From positions 23,946 through 87,945 of the forward strand of contig NZ_DAMBQF010000009.1 of NCBI RefSeq assembly GCF_032062245.1: DNA of 64,000 bases, in the 5' to 3' direction. The position numbers and the translations under genes are program-made. The DNA is from Soonwooa sp032062245 (lineage in GTDB: Bacteria > Bacteroidota > Bacteroidia > Flavobacteriales > Weeksellaceae). The notes below the pieces were generated by a model that did no database searches, was not told where the DNA came from, and worked only from the letters and a program-made list of their open reading frames with translations. Below, piece after piece: positions 53,797 to 63,818 of the stretch (the stretch's first letter is position 1; every line of letters starts with the position of its first letter).

Positions 53797-53979
53797 GTTT
53801 TCTTTTTTTGTTAGTTTACTTTCCGTTTCTTAAACAATCAACAACTTCTATAGATGGGAGAAGCGTTTGGATGCTAAACGTAACGGGCAATTTTTAAAGT
53901 TAGATTAATAGATTTTAGATATGAGACAGCAGACAAAAAATCTGAAATCTGACATCTCCAATCTGATGTCTGAAAAAAA
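53797..53979 (-). promoter_or_regulatory. rpsI-rpsB spacer with repeats and a hairpin
   Basis: 183 bp separate rpsI and rpsB, far more than the 5 bp between rplM and rpsI. Around 53930-53975 the plus strand reads AATCTGAAATCTGACATCTC and then ATCTGATGTCTGA: three ATCTGA-like units plus GACATC/GATGTC arms 8 bases apart. It could hold an internal promoter or an S2-responsive leader, or be a decayed intergenic repeat. Confidence 0.35.
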
Positions 53980-54366
53980 TTAACGTTTTGAGAATTGGAA
54001 TCTCTTTCTTGCTTTTTTCTGACCTGGTTTCTTTCTTTCAACCATTCTAGAATCTCTAGTAAGAACACCGTGAGGTTTTAACATCCCTCTGAATTCTTCG
54101 TTGATTTCGCAAAGAGCTCTTGAAACGCCTAATCTGATAGCTTCAGCTTGACCTGTGATACCACCACCGAAAACATTAACTGTTACGTCATACTGACCTA
54201 CAGTTTCTGTTAATAAAAATGGTTGGTTTGTTTTATATACTAAAACATCTGTACCGAAGTATTCTTTAACGTCTTTACCATTAATAGTGATGTTACCAGC
54301 ACCTGGTTTTACGTATACTCTAGCTACAGAAGTTTTTCTTCTTCCGATTTTGTGTACTGTAGACAT
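53980..54366 (-). CDS. rpsI: 30S ribosomal protein S9
   Basis: 128 residues. Starts MSTVHKIGRRKTSVARVYV, then VNVFGGGITGQAEAIRLGVS and the conserved basic end RKKPGQKKARKRFQFSKR, whose C-terminal Arg reaches the P-site tRNA. Follows rplM by 5 bp on the same strand, as in nearly all bacteria. Confidence 0.98.
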   Translation of the reverse strand: MSTVHKIGRRKTSVARVYVKPGAGNITINGKDVKEYFGTDVLVYKTNQPFLLTETVGQYDVTVNVFGGGITGQAEAIRLGVSRALCEINEEFRGMLKPHGVLTRDSRMVERKKPGQKKARKRFQFSKR

Positions 54367-54371
54367 ACTTA

Positions 54372-54827
54372 TTATTTAAATTCGTTAAGGTTGATTACTT
54401 TTGGCTGTTGAGCTTCGTGCTTATGCTCAGTCCCTACATATACATGAAGGTTTTTAAGGATAGCGCTACCCAATCTGTTTTTTGGAAGCATACCTTTAAC
54501 TGCTTTTTGAACAACTTTTAGGTTGTCTTTTTTCATAAGTTCAGCAGCAGTCATAGACTTTTGTCCACCTGGATATCCTGTATGCCAGATATAAGTCTTA
54601 TCATCCCACTTGTTTCCTGAAAGTTCTACTTTCTCTGCATTCAAAACGATTACGTTATCTCCACAATCTGCATGCGGTGTGTAATTCGTTTTGTGCTTAC
54701 CTCTCAAAATCTTTGCAACTTTAGAAGCCATACGTCCTAATGGTTGCCCAGCAGCGTCTACTACAACCCATTCTTTATTTGCAGTAGCTTTGTTTGCCGA
54801 TACGGTTTTGTAACTTAATGTATTCAC
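54372..54827 (-). CDS. rplM: 50S ribosomal protein L13
   Basis: 151 residues. Motifs: EWVVVDAAGQPLGRMASKVA, LRGKHKTNYTPHADCGDNVI, and KTYIWHTGYPGGQKSMTA; MLPKNRLGSAILKNLHVYVG. An early-assembling 23S rRNA-binding protein. First gene of the rplM-rpsI-rpsB operon. A minus-strand TACCTTTG at 54875-54882 is its likely -7 element. Confidence 0.98.
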   Translation of the reverse strand: MNTLSYKTVSANKATANKEWVVVDAAGQPLGRMASKVAKILRGKHKTNYTPHADCGDNVIVLNAEKVELSGNKWDDKTYIWHTGYPGGQKSMTAAELMKKDNLKVVQKAVKGMLPKNRLGSAILKNLHVYVGTEHKHEAQQPKVINLNEFK

Positions 54828-54874
54828 AATTTATCGTTTACGATTAAACATAATTTTTCCCTATAAAAGGTGTG

Positions 54875-54882
54875 CAAAGGTA
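54875..54882 (-). promoter_or_regulatory. -7 promoter element of the rplM operon
   Basis: The minus strand reads TACCTTTG (TAnnTTTG), 48 bp before the rplM start codon. Confidence 0.5.
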
Positions 54883-55029
54883 AGTAATATTTTTGGAATA
54901 AAAAATCCTTTTCAATATTTCTAATAAAAATCTAAATTAAATCTCATTCTTTTAATTATTTAACTTAACTACACTAAACATCTAAAATTGTCAAAACAAT
55001 ATAATAAGTTATACTACTGAAAAACTTAG

Positions 55030-55037
55030 TATATTTG
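55030..55037 (+). promoter_or_regulatory. -7 promoter element of the DUF3667 gene
   Basis: TATATTTG exact match, 13 bp before the ATG at 55051. Confidence 0.45.
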
Positions 55038-55050
55038 TTAAAACTAACCC

Positions 55051-55974
55051 ATGAAAACCAAAAACTTACGCAGTGAGAATAATTGTCTCAACTGTGGTAA
55101 TATTGTTGAAGTAAGATTCTGTTCGCATTGTGGACAAGAAAACTTAATCTTGGATTTGCCTTTCTATTTTGCTTTTCTTTCATATTTTCAAACTAAGGCT
55201 AAATATGACAAAAACCTTATAAAAAGCACTAAAACTTTAATAAAAGAGCCTGGATTTTTAACCAAAGAATACACAAAAGGACGACGTGCAAGCCATCTAG
55301 AACCCGTTAGGTTTTATATAGCTGTAAGTTTTATTGTGTTTTTTGTAACTTCATTTTTATACAGCTTGCATCATACACAAAGCTTTAGATTCTATTACGA
55401 ACCAGAAGATGATATGCAAATATTAACAGAAGATGTTGTTTCGAAAATGGATCAAAATGCATTACAAGAGCATCCAAATGTATATTTTTTGTATCATCCT
55501 TTTTATGAAAAATTACTTTCTTTAAAAAAAGAAGGTTGGTCGGACGATCTTATCAGCGAAAAATTATTATCCAAATTCGTCAACAACATTCCGACAGCAT
55601 TATTCCTTTACCTTCCCGTGTTTGCACTTGTGCTATGGATATTTTCTGACAGGAAAAATTACACTTATTTCATCAACAGTATTTTCTCGATACATTACTT
55701 TACTTTATTAATTATAAGTTTTTTTGTTTGGTACCTATTAGAAAGCTTACAAATTATTTCAAAAATTGATTTTATAGACCAAGTTATTATGTTCTTACAA
55801 TATGGAATTATCATATTTGTAATTTTTCATTTCGTCATAGCTTACAAAAAGTTCTTTGATAAAAAAGGTATCACTGGTGTTATTACAGCAGTTGGCTTAC
55901 TAAGTTTTAATCTTCTGTTGTTTTCATTGTTACTTATTAGCTTATTATATTATACATTTATCACGATGGAATAA
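55051..55974 (+). CDS. DUF3667 zinc-ribbon membrane protein
   Basis: 307 residues. The N-terminus has a zinc ribbon (CLNCGNIVEVRFCSHCGQEN), followed by the DUF3667 conserved stretch SLHHT and LIKEPGFLTKEYTKGRRASH then LEPVRFYIAVSFIVFF. About four to five membrane helices follow, with a polar loop (about 115-180). Such proteins are common in Bacteroidota and uncharacterised. A second, broken copy follows at 56079. Confidence 0.88.
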   Translation: MKTKNLRSENNCLNCGNIVEVRFCSHCGQENLILDLPFYFAFLSYFQTKAKYDKNLIKSTKTLIKEPGFLTKEYTKGRRASHLEPVRFYIAVSFIVFFVTSFLYSLHHTQSFRFYYEPEDDMQILTEDVVSKMDQNALQEHPNVYFLYHPFYEKLLSLKKEGWSDDLISEKLLSKFVNNIPTALFLYLPVFALVLWIFSDRKNYTYFINSIFSIHYFTLLIISFFVWYLLESLQIISKIDFIDQVIMFLQYGIIIFVIFHFVIAYKKFFDKKGITGVITAVGLLSFNLLLFSLLLISLLYYTFITME

Positions 55975-56078
55975 AAGCGAATTACAAACATTTTTTGCAT
56001 TCATTTACCGTTCATCATTTTTTCTAAATATCATTTGAACAGAAAAATTATATTTGTGCTTGAAAACATCATCACATT

Positions 56079-57216
56079 ATGAGCCACGGAAAAATCAGGC
56101 ATGAGAAAGATTGTCTTAATTGCGGACATTACGTAGAAGGAAGATTTTGTCCACATTGCGGTCAAGAAAATACAGAAACAAGACAGCCATTTCGTTTTTT
56201 ATTCACCCATTTCATAGAGGATTTAACACACTATAACGGACAATTCTGGGGAACAATTAAAAATCGTCTTTTCAAGCTAGGAAAGCTTACCAACACCTAT
56301 ATAGAAGGCAAACGTCAAATATTTGTCCCTCCAGTTAAGTTATACATTTTGGTCAGGTTTGTCACTTTTTTTTTATTTGCGTTTTTCTCAACTATTCATT
56401 TTGATAGTACACACAATCCGTACAAAACACAAAATGAAGCCACCGCTGCAAAGAAAGAATCACAAGCAAAACGCGAAATATTACTGGAAGTGCTGAAGGA
56501 TTAAAAAAACCTAGCAATAAGCAGCTCTCCGACTCTATTGTTAATAACAAAATTGATTCTCTAAGAACAATCATTAATAAAAATAGTACAGATGGAGACG
56601 TTAGTTTTAGCTGGAAAAAATTAATTGATGCTGACAATGGCATTAGCGAAGATATTAATTGTCTTGATTACAAAACACAAGAGGATTATGACAAAGGCAC
56701 AAAAAATAAAATCGCAGGTTTGACATGGCTCCAAGATGCATTCGCTCACAAATATTTTGAACTAAAAGAACAAGGTGTCAAAAAAGGTGAAATCTACACC
56801 AAAATTTTACAAACCTCTTTCCACAATCTACCGAAGGCATTGTTCATCTATCTTCCGATTTTTGCATTCTTTTTATGGATTTTCCACAACAAGAAAAAAT
56901 GGTGGTATTTCGATCATGATATTTTTACACTGCATTATTTTTCGTTTTTACTACGAACGATTTTAATTGCTGGATTAGGTATAAAACTTAGCGGCGCTAT
57001 GGGACTAAGTAATTTTTAGCACAGATCGTTAATTTCTTGCTAGTCCTGTTAATCATCTATAGCGGTATCTATTTCTTTATCGCACATCATCGCGTCTACA
57101 AATCGCATGGCATTATTAGCATATTGATAGGATGGTTTACTTTTTTACTAAATACTTTTGTATTCTCCTTTTTAGTAGTGGTTGTTGGCCTCATTAGTTT
57201 TATTATGATGCATTAA
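56079..57216 (+). pseudogene. Frameshifted DUF3667 gene
   Basis: It begins like its neighbour (CLNCGHYVEGRFCPHCGQEN; NTYIEGKRQIFVPPVKLYI), then the first frame ends at 56502-56504. The protein continues in a second frame (SEDINCLDYKTQEDYDKGTK, then ALFIYLPIFAFFLWIF) up to a stop at 57017-57019, and in a third frame (NFLLVLLIIYSGIYFFIA to SFIMMH) ending at 57214-57216. Two frameshifts are therefore needed to read it. It has its own TATATTTG at 56049-56056. A tandem duplicate of the preceding gene that has decayed. Confidence 0.88.
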
Positions 57217-57236
57217 TTTCATATTTAAAAAACAAA

Positions 57237-57275
57237 AAAGCGCTTCAAAATAAATTGAGGCGCTTTCTTTTTTCT
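57237..57275. terminator. Bidirectional terminator
   Basis: AAAGCGCTTCAA pairs with TTGAGGCGCTTT (one wobble) around an AATAAA loop with T-rich flank, between the DUF3667 pseudogene and the convergent membrane-protein gene. Confidence 0.82.
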
Positions 57276-57296
57276 AAATATGATTAAAATTAAATT

Positions 57297-57629
57297 CTAT
57301 TGTCGTAATGACTTGCTGTCTCGGAAACTTGCGATTAAGTAATAAGCAACAAAAACCGTCGAAAATCTGATAATAGAAGGGATCGCAATTTCAAAATTGA
57401 AAAACGCAAAACCAATCGCTACCAACAAGACAACGCCTATTAACGAAAATCCCATTTTTTTAGGAAGTTCCCAATCTGGGCGATCAACATAATATGCCAT
57501 TCCCCAACCCAATCCAAAAGCAAATGCATAATACAAATCAACTTTTGGCAAGCCTGTTCCCGATAAAAAATACTGAAATAAGAAACTCAACAATGTTCCT
57601 ACGACTAAATATATAACTGCTCGCTTCAT
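57297..57629 (-). CDS. Small four-helix membrane protein, unknown
   Basis: 110 residues, four membrane helices (about 5-22, 31-48, 57-75 and 83-101; e.g. AVIYLVVGTLLSFLFQYF, GFSLIGVVLLVAIGFAFF). Polar loops are short (YVDRPDWELPKK). No family recognised. Its start abuts the stop of the upstream YwqK-like gene, so the two are co-transcribed. Confidence 0.7.
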   Translation of the reverse strand: MKRAVIYLVVGTLLSFLFQYFLSGTGLPKVDLYYAFAFGLGWGMAYYVDRPDWELPKKMGFSLIGVVLLVAIGFAFFNFEIAIPSIIRFSTVFVAYYLIASFRDSKSLRQ

Positions 57630-59156
57630 CTAATTTCGACCTAACAAAAATTCTTCGTAAATATAAGAAGTTGGTTGGTAATATTCGTCATCTTCGATTT
57701 TTAAAAGCTCTTTTGACTCCGAAAACATCAAGCCTTTCTCGGTATATTTTCTCGTATACAACCACTTATCCTTTATCTCTTGTTCGATTTCTCCATAATA
57801 GTCTTTATATCTCAATTTGCCATGGACTAGCAATCCTTCATTAACAGTGGCTTTAGAAATCTGTTTACCATTTTTGTACTGCGTAACTTCTCCACTAAAA
57901 TTATAAGAGCCTTCAAAACGCTTATAACTATAGGTTAAATTTTTGTTTTCGTCATAAACATTAGTATTAAATGTTTTCAAAACAGGATCGTATTTAGACT
58001 CGTAAGCTGTATTTCCCGTCTCTGGATAAGTCGCTTTAGAATACACCATAATTCCTTTTTCGTATTTGGATGTCACATTGTTATCATACATTTCGCCATC
58101 GCTAGCACTTCCGTCAACGTAGATTAATTTTGATCTAACACTTTGGTCAGGATTATAATAAATAACTTCTTTGATCATATCCTCGTCATAGACCGTTTCA
58201 TCTTTTAATTTTCCTGCTTCATCAAAATTTTTGACATTTTTGGTTTTAAAATTGTCATAAACGCTAATCGTCGCAACAGCATCATTGTCATAACCAAACG
58301 TATAATCCTCTCCCGAATACTCCATCAAATAACTTAAGTCAGGATTAGTTTTATAATTAACTTTTGCAATTTGTTTTCCTTCTTTATTAAAAGTAATCTT
58401 ACTGGCTTCTTTATTTTTTTTAGAATATTCTTGCGCTTTTTCGCCAGTTATATAAAAGAGTTCGTAAGATTTTATCTCACCATTTTTATCATACTGATCA
58501 ACACGGCTAATTCTAAAAGGATTGTAAGCAAACGAGACATCAATACCTTTTATTTTATAATCGGCATCCATTTTTCGACTACCAATAAGCTTACCTTTCT
58601 GACCATAAAACTTTGTTTCGGTCTCACTACCATCTTTATAAAAAGACTCATAACCCATCGGATTTTCTTCGCTCAAGAAAACACGAGAATACACAACATC
58701 ACCGTTTTTAAATTCGGTCACACTATTATATTCGGTCTCGAGTTCTTTATCACTGTAGCTGTAATGCTTACCCGTCATTGTGCCTTCTCCACTAAAGACA
58801 ATATCTTCCGTCAAACGACATTTGGTATCATAACTTTTGGACATACCCGATATTTCTCCATTTTTAAATTCGCTGATGCTTTGTGGCTTTCCATCTGGAT
58901 AATACCAAGTCACTTTCCCGTTATAGACTTCTGATCCAGGCGTTGGATCAATAGCCGTACCTTCCATTTGTAAGGTTCCGTTTTTATAAAAATCTTTGAT
59001 TAAAGTTTCTTGACCTTGCTTATAAGCTTCTCGATAATAGCTCATATTTTCTTTCTTAGTAGGCTGCCAATCTTCATCGAAGTAGGTAATCTCTTGTCCA
59101 AATACAGAAATACTGAAACTAACGGCAAAAAAAGCCGAGAGTAATAACTTTTTCAT
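57630..59156 (-). CDS. Exported YwqK/MORN-variant repeat protein
   Basis: 508 residues with signal peptide LLLSAFFAVSFSISVFGQ. The mature protein is built of many short repeats of the MORN_2/YwqK kind, such as YYREAYKQGQETLIKDFYKN, GKVTWYYPDGKPQSISEFKN and GEVTQYKNGKQISK. Each forms a two-strand hairpin, so the whole should be an elongated beta sheet. The YwqK antitoxin annotation comes from Bacillus and need not apply; an envelope role is more likely with this signal peptide. Followed directly by a small membrane protein gene. Confidence 0.82.
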   Translation of the reverse strand: MKKLLLSAFFAVSFSISVFGQEITYFDEDWQPTKKENMSYYREAYKQGQETLIKDFYKNGTLQMEGTAIDPTPGSEVYNGKVTWYYPDGKPQSISEFKNGEISGMSKSYDTKCRLTEDIVFSGEGTMTGKHYSYSDKELETEYNSVTEFKNGDVVYSRVFLSEENPMGYESFYKDGSETETKFYGQKGKLIGSRKMDADYKIKGIDVSFAYNPFRISRVDQYDKNGEIKSYELFYITGEKAQEYSKKNKEASKITFNKEGKQIAKVNYKTNPDLSYLMEYSGEDYTFGYDNDAVATISVYDNFKTKNVKNFDEAGKLKDETVYDEDMIKEVIYYNPDQSVRSKLIYVDGSASDGEMYDNNVTSKYEKGIMVYSKATYPETGNTAYESKYDPVLKTFNTNVYDENKNLTYSYKRFEGSYNFSGEVTQYKNGKQISKATVNEGLLVHGKLRYKDYYGEIEQEIKDKWLYTRKYTEKGLMFSESKELLKIEDDEYYQPTSYIYEEFLLGRN

Positions 59157-59248
59157 AATTTATTTTTTGGGTGATAAAAATAGTGAATAAACATCGATTC
59201 TTAAAAGAAAGCTTACAACTTTAACAATATCTTCATACTTTTTTGTGC

Positions 59249-59280
59249 TTTGAATAAATCAGGCGAATTCATTATATTTG
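59249..59280 (+). promoter_or_regulatory. Promoter of icmF
   Basis: TTTG (59249-59252), 20 bases, TATATTTG (59273-59280): a near-perfect Bacteroidota promoter. It shows that the TTG at 59278 is not a start and favours the ATG at 59299. Confidence 0.7.
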
Positions 59281-59298
59281 AAGGTTACTAAATTGAAT

Positions 59299-62200
59299 AT
59301 GGAAAACCAAAAATATACCCCTAAAAATAAGGTTAGAATTGTAACTGCGGCGGCGCTTTTCGACGGGCACGATGCAGCAATTAATATTATGCGTCGTGTG
59401 ATCCAAGGTTCGGGATGCGAAGTGATTCACCTAGGACACGATAAATCTGCGGAAGAAGTGGTAAATACTGCGATTCAGGAAGATGCTAACGCCATTGCAT
59501 TGACGTCGTATCAAGGTGGTCACAACGAGTATTTCAAATACATTTATGATCTTTTAAGAGAGAAAAACTCGCCACAAATCAAGATTTTTGGAGGTGGTGG
59601 TGGTGTAATTCTTCCCGAAGAAATCAAGGATTTGATGGATTATGGTGTGGACAGAATTTATTCTCCAGACGATGGTCGCGAGCTTGGTCTTCAAGGGATG
59701 ATCGATGATCTGGTGAAAAGATCAGACTTCGCAACAGGTGAAAAAATTACGGCTGCTGATGTTAATGATTTAAAATTTGAAGATTCAGCAAAGTTGGCGC
59801 AAATCATCTCTGCTGTTGAAAACTTTTCAGACGAAAAGCCAGAATTGGTAGCAGCAATTAATGATAAAGCTAAAGATTTAAATATTCCAATTGTTGGGAT
59901 TACAGGTACTGGTGGTGCGGGTAAATCTTCACTAACAGACGAATTGGTGAGACGTTTCTTGCGTTCAAATCCAGATAAAAAACTCGCAATTATCTCAATC
60001 GACCCTTCTAAAAAGAAGACAGGTGGAGCACTTTTGGGAGACAGAATTCGTATGAATTCCATCAACGACCCGCGCGTATTTATGCGTTCGATGGCGACGC
60101 GTGAGAACAACGTTTCGGTTTCGCCTTTCGTTCACACCGCTTTGAATGTTTTAAAATTGGCTCATCCTGATGTTATTATTTTAGAAACTTCAGGTATTGG
60201 TCAGTCAGGATCGGAAGTTTCGGATATTGCTGATGTTTCGATGTATGTGATGACGCCTGAATACGGTGCTTCAACACAATTGGAGAAAATTGATATGTTG
60301 GATTATGCCGATTTAATTGCTTTAAATAAATCTGATAAACGTGGTGCTTTGGATGCCTTACAAGCGGTAAGAAAACAGTTCCAAAGAAACCATTTGCTTT
60401 GGGAAAGTCAATTGGACGAAATGCCAGTTTTCGCTACAAAAGCCTCTCAGTTCAATGATCATGGGACAACAGAATTATTCAATACTTTGGTTAAAAAGGT
60501 AAACGAAAAATTTAGTACAACAGGTCTTCAAGAGTTTTTAGAACAAGAAATTACGAGTGATACCACGATTATTCCTGGAAAAAGAGTTCGTTATCTTTCT
60601 GAAATTGTTGAGAACAACACACAATATGACCAACAAGTTTTGAAACAAGCCGATTTGGCTCGTACAATGTACCACATTGATGCGGTTAAAAATTTAATTC
60701 AAAATGAAGTTTTAGATGCTGAGTATGTAAAAGCTGAAAAAGAACTTCACCAAGAAAATATTGACTTCTTAAAAACTTGGGACGATACTAAAAAGGCTTT
60801 TCACGAGGAGTTTTATTCATATTTCGTTAGAGGAAAAGAAATTAAGGTTGAAACTTCAACAGAGTCTTTATCACATCTTAAAATCCCGAAAATTGCACTT
60901 CCAAAATACCACGATTGGGGCGATTTAATTGCTTGGAAAGGTCAAGAAAACCTTCCAGGAAGTTTCCCTTACACCGCGGGAATTTACCCTTTCAAAAGAA
61001 CGGGCGAAGATCCAACGAGAATGTTCGCGGGTGAAGGTGGTCCCGAAAGAACTAATAGACGTTTCCACTATGTTTCTGCGGAAATGCCTGCAAAACGTTT
61101 GTCAACAGCGTTTGACTCGGTGACGCTTTATGGTCAAGATCCTGCTTTACCGCCAGATATTTATGGTAAAATTGGTAACGCCGGCGTTTCTATTGCGACT
61201 TTGGATGATGCTAAAAAATTGTATTCAGGATTTGATTTAATTAATGCTTTGACGTCGGTTTCCATGACTATTAATGGTCCTGCTCCAATGATTTTAGCGT
61301 TCTTCATGAATGCTGCCATCGACCAAAATGTGGAGAAGTATTTAGAAGAAAATGGTCTTGAAGGTAAAATTGAAGAAGCTTTAAAAGCAAAATTCGATAC
61401 TAAAGGTCTAAAACGTCCAAAATATAACGGCGAATTACCACCTTCTAACAACGGTCTTGGACTGAAATTGTTAGGTTTAACAGGTGACGAAGTGGTTCCT
61501 GCAGATGTTTATGCTAAAATTAAAGCCGAAACAATCGCAACAGTTCGTGGAACGGTTCAAGCAGATATTTTAAAAGAAGACCAAGCTCAAAATACATGTA
61601 TTTTCTCAACCGAATTTGCGTTGAGATTAATGGGCGACGTTCAAGAATATTTCATTGAAAATAAAGTCAGAAACTTCTACTCGGTTTCAATTTCTGGTTA
61701 TCACATTGCGGAAGCGGGCGCAAATCCTATTTCACAGTTGGCATTTACGTTGGCAAATGGTTTCACGTATGTTGAATATTATTTGTCTCGTGGAATGGAT
61801 ATCAACAATTTTGCTCCAAATCTTTCATTCTTCTTCTCAAACGGTATCGACCCAGAATATTCGGTGATTGGTCGTGTGGCAAGAAGACTTTGGGCAAAAG
61901 CGATGAAGTTTAAATACGGTGCTGACGAGCGTTCTCAGATGTTGAAATACCACATCCAAACTTCGGGTCGTTCGCTTCACGCGCAAGAAATTGATTTTAA
62001 CGACATCAGAACGACGCTTCAAGCTTTGTATGCAATTTATGATAACTGTAACTCGCTTCATACCAATGCGTACGACGAGGCGATTACGACACCAACGGAA
62101 GAATCTGTACGACGTGCGATGGCGATTCAGTTGATTATTAACAAAGAATTAGGTTTGGCGAAAAACGAAAATCCACTTCAAGGTTCTTTTATTATTGAAG

Positions 62201-62646
62201 AATTGACGGATTTGGTTGAAGAAGCGGTTTATGCAGAATTCGACAGAATTACAGAAAGAGGTGGCGTTCTTGGTGCGATGGAAACGATGTACCAACGTTC
62301 GAAAATTCAAGAAGAATCCATGCATTACGAATGGTTAAAACATACTGGTGAATATCCAATTATCGGTGTGAATACCTTCCTAGGAAAAAATGGCTCACCG
62401 ACGGTTCGTCCAGGTGAGGTTATACGTTCGACAGAGGAGGAAAAGCAAGCTCAAATCGAGAATTTGCACAATTTCCAAAATGCCAACAATGACAAATCCG
62501 CAGAAGCGCTTAAAACACTTCAGCACGCAGCAATAAACCAACAAAACTTATTCGAAGTGATGATGGATGCCGTGAAATATTGTTCTCTTGGTCAAATTAC
62601 CAACGCACTTTTTGAGGTTGGCGGAAAGTACAGAAGAAATATGTAA
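59299..62646 (+). CDS. icmF: Fused isobutyryl-CoA/methylmalonyl-CoA-type mutase with G-protein chaperone domain
   Basis: 1115 residues from the ATG at 59299. An N-terminal B12-binding domain has FDGHDAA (H24, the cobalt ligand) and LTSYQGGHNEYF, with GGGGGVILPEEI. A MeaB-like GTPase follows, with Walker A GTGGAGKSS (203-211), ISIDPSKKKTGGALLGDRIR and ALNKSDKRG. The C-terminal half is the mutase TIM barrel (FPYTAGIYPFKRTGEDPTRM, ISGYHIAEAGANPISQLAFT, TSGRSLHAQEIDFNDIRTTL). This single-chain layout defines IcmF. It rearranges acyl-CoA carbon skeletons with adenosylcobalamin, in branched amino-acid or propionate metabolism. Isobutyryl- versus methylmalonyl-CoA preference cannot be told by eye. 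Confidence 0.92.
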   Translation: MENQKYTPKNKVRIVTAAALFDGHDAAINIMRRVIQGSGCEVIHLGHDKSAEEVVNTAIQEDANAIALTSYQGGHNEYFKYIYDLLREKNSPQIKIFGGGGGVILPEEIKDLMDYGVDRIYSPDDGRELGLQGMIDDLVKRSDFATGEKITAADVNDLKFEDSAKLAQIISAVENFSDEKPELVAAINDKAKDLNIPIVGITGTGGAGKSSLTDELVRRFLRSNPDKKLAIISIDPSKKKTGGALLGDRIRMNSINDPRVFMRSMATRENNVSVSPFVHTALNVLKLAHPDVIILETSGIGQSGSEVSDIADVSMYVMTPEYGASTQLEKIDMLDYADLIALNKSDKRGALDALQAVRKQFQRNHLLWESQLDEMPVFATKASQFNDHGTTELFNTLVKKVNEKFSTTGLQEFLEQEITSDTTIIPGKRVRYLSEIVENNTQYDQQVLKQADLARTMYHIDAVKNLIQNEVLDAEYVKAEKELHQENIDFLKTWDDTKKAFHEEFYSYFVRGKEIKVETSTESLSHLKIPKIALPKYHDWGDLIAWKGQENLPGSFPYTAGIYPFKRTGEDPTRMFAGEGGPERTNRRFHYVSAEMPAKRLSTAFDSVTLYGQDPALPPDIYGKIGNAGVSIATLDDAKKLYSGFDLINALTSVSMTINGPAPMILAFFMNAAIDQNVEKYLEENGLEGKIEEALKAKFDTKGLKRPKYNGELPPSNNGLGLKLLGLTGDEVVPADVYAKIKAETIATVRGTVQADILKEDQAQNTCIFSTEFALRLMGDVQEYFIENKVRNFYSVSISGYHIAEAGANPISQLAFTLANGFTYVEYYLSRGMDINNFAPNLSFFFSNGIDPEYSVIGRVARRLWAKAMKFKYGADERSQMLKYHIQTSGRSLHAQEIDFNDIRTTLQALYAIYDNCNSLHTNAYDEAITTPTEESVRRAMAIQLIINKELGLAKNENPLQGSFIIEELTDLVEEAVYAEFDRITERGGVLGAMETMYQRSKIQEESMHYEWLKHTGEYPIIGVNTFLGKNGSPTVRPGEVIRSTEEEKQAQIENLHNFQNANNDKSAEALKTLQHAAINQQNLFEVMMDAVKYCSLGQITNALFEVGGKYRRNM

Positions 62647-62698
62647 CGGCAGGGCCTTAGCTGATTTAGACTACTAACGGTTCAGATAGAATTATCAT

Positions 62699-62731
62699 AA
62701 AAACCTCATCGAAATCGGTGAGGTTTTTTTG
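62699..62731 (+). terminator. Intrinsic terminator of icmF
   Basis: AAAACCTCATCG pairs with CGGTGAGGTTTT (one wobble) around AAAT, followed by T residues. Confidence 0.88.
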
Positions 62732-62798
62732 TTATATTCGCAAATAATAAAACTGGGTATCTAAACGGCAGAAAGTAAAAATGAAACACTGAGGAAGA

Positions 62799-63818
62799 AT
62801 GGAGCAATCTCAAAAAGAGAACTACAATTGGATAGACGCCGCAAAACTACTAAGTATTTTTTTAGTTGTCTTATTTCACACTGAAATACATTTTGGCGAT
62901 TTTTTAAATAGAACTTTGAGTATGATAAGAATGCCTATGTTTTTCTTTTTATCTGGACTATTATTTAGTTTTAAAAAAAATATATCTTTTAAAAATTTTG
63001 CATCACGAAGAGCTAAGCAATTGCTAATTCCTTATTTTTGGTTTTTTATAATTTTCTATATTTATTGGTTAGTTATTGGAAAAACTGAAGATAGTTCTGA
63101 CGCTGTTTTTTACAAACCAATTATAGAATACGCACTAGGCAAACCGATGTCGTTTAACATTGTAATGTGGTTTATACCTTGCTTATATATAATACAATGT
63201 TTGTACTTCTTAATATTTAAAAATTTACCATCAAACATTAAAGTCATACTATTATATGGTCTATCAATTATACCCTATTTTATTAATCTAGATAATTACC
63301 CATACTCTTTAGATCGAGTTTTTATAGGCATACTATTTTACGGCATTTCTTCGACATTTAGTAAGGATATCATTAACTTCATAACTAGTAGTAATCATAC
63401 AAAATACATCGCAATATTATTAAGTATAATCATTTCGATATTAATTTCGTTTTACATCTTTACTTCACCGTCTAGCATTATTACATATACTTTGGAATTA
63501 GTGAATAGTTTTCTATTTATTTTTTTGATTATGACATTCATTAATTGGCTAATGAAGGCTAACGGAAAAGTAAAATGGATAAAGTATATGTCCCAAAATG
63601 CTATTATTATTTTAGCATTACATACATATTCAAATATGTTTTTATTCAAAATAGCGGATTATCTTGGTATTGAACCTTTATCCAATGCACAGCAAATACT
63701 ATATAACCTAGTTATCAGTCTGTCAACACTATTACTAATGTATATTCCAATTTATTTAATAAACAGATTTGCACCATTTATTTTGGGAAGAAGTTTCAAA
63801 ATAAAAACGACTTTATAG
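62799..63818 (+). CDS. Acyltransferase-3 family membrane protein
   Basis: 339 residues with about ten membrane helices. The N-terminus has the family pattern NWIDAAKLLSIFLVVLFHTE with the catalytic-type His, MIRMPMFFFLSGLLFSF and RRAKQLLIPYFWFF. Members O-acylate cell-surface sugars, peptidoglycan or small exported molecules. No neighbour suggests the substrate. The gene is strikingly AT-rich and has a monocistronic layout. A hairpin at its 3' end (63803-63830) overlaps the stop codon. Confidence 0.87.
   Translation: MEQSQKENYNWIDAAKLLSIFLVVLFHTEIHFGDFLNRTLSMIRMPMFFFLSGLLFSFKKNISFKNFASRRAKQLLIPYFWFFIIFYIYWLVIGKTEDSSDAVFYKPIIEYALGKPMSFNIVMWFIPCLYIIQCLYFLIFKNLPSNIKVILLYGLSIIPYFINLDNYPYSLDRVFIGILFYGISSTFSKDIINFITSSNHTKYIAILLSIIISILISFYIFTSPSSIITYTLELVNSFLFIFLIMTFINWLMKANGKVKWIKYMSQNAIIILALHTYSNMFLFKIADYLGIEPLSNAQQILYNLVISLSTLLLMYIPIYLINRFAPFILGRSFKIKTTL

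Noticed and set aside
57630..59156. YwqK-like gene plus small membrane gene as a toxin-antitoxin pair
   Set aside because: The YwqK-type protein is exported and long, and the partner has four membrane helices with no toxin motif; only the repeat fold is supported.
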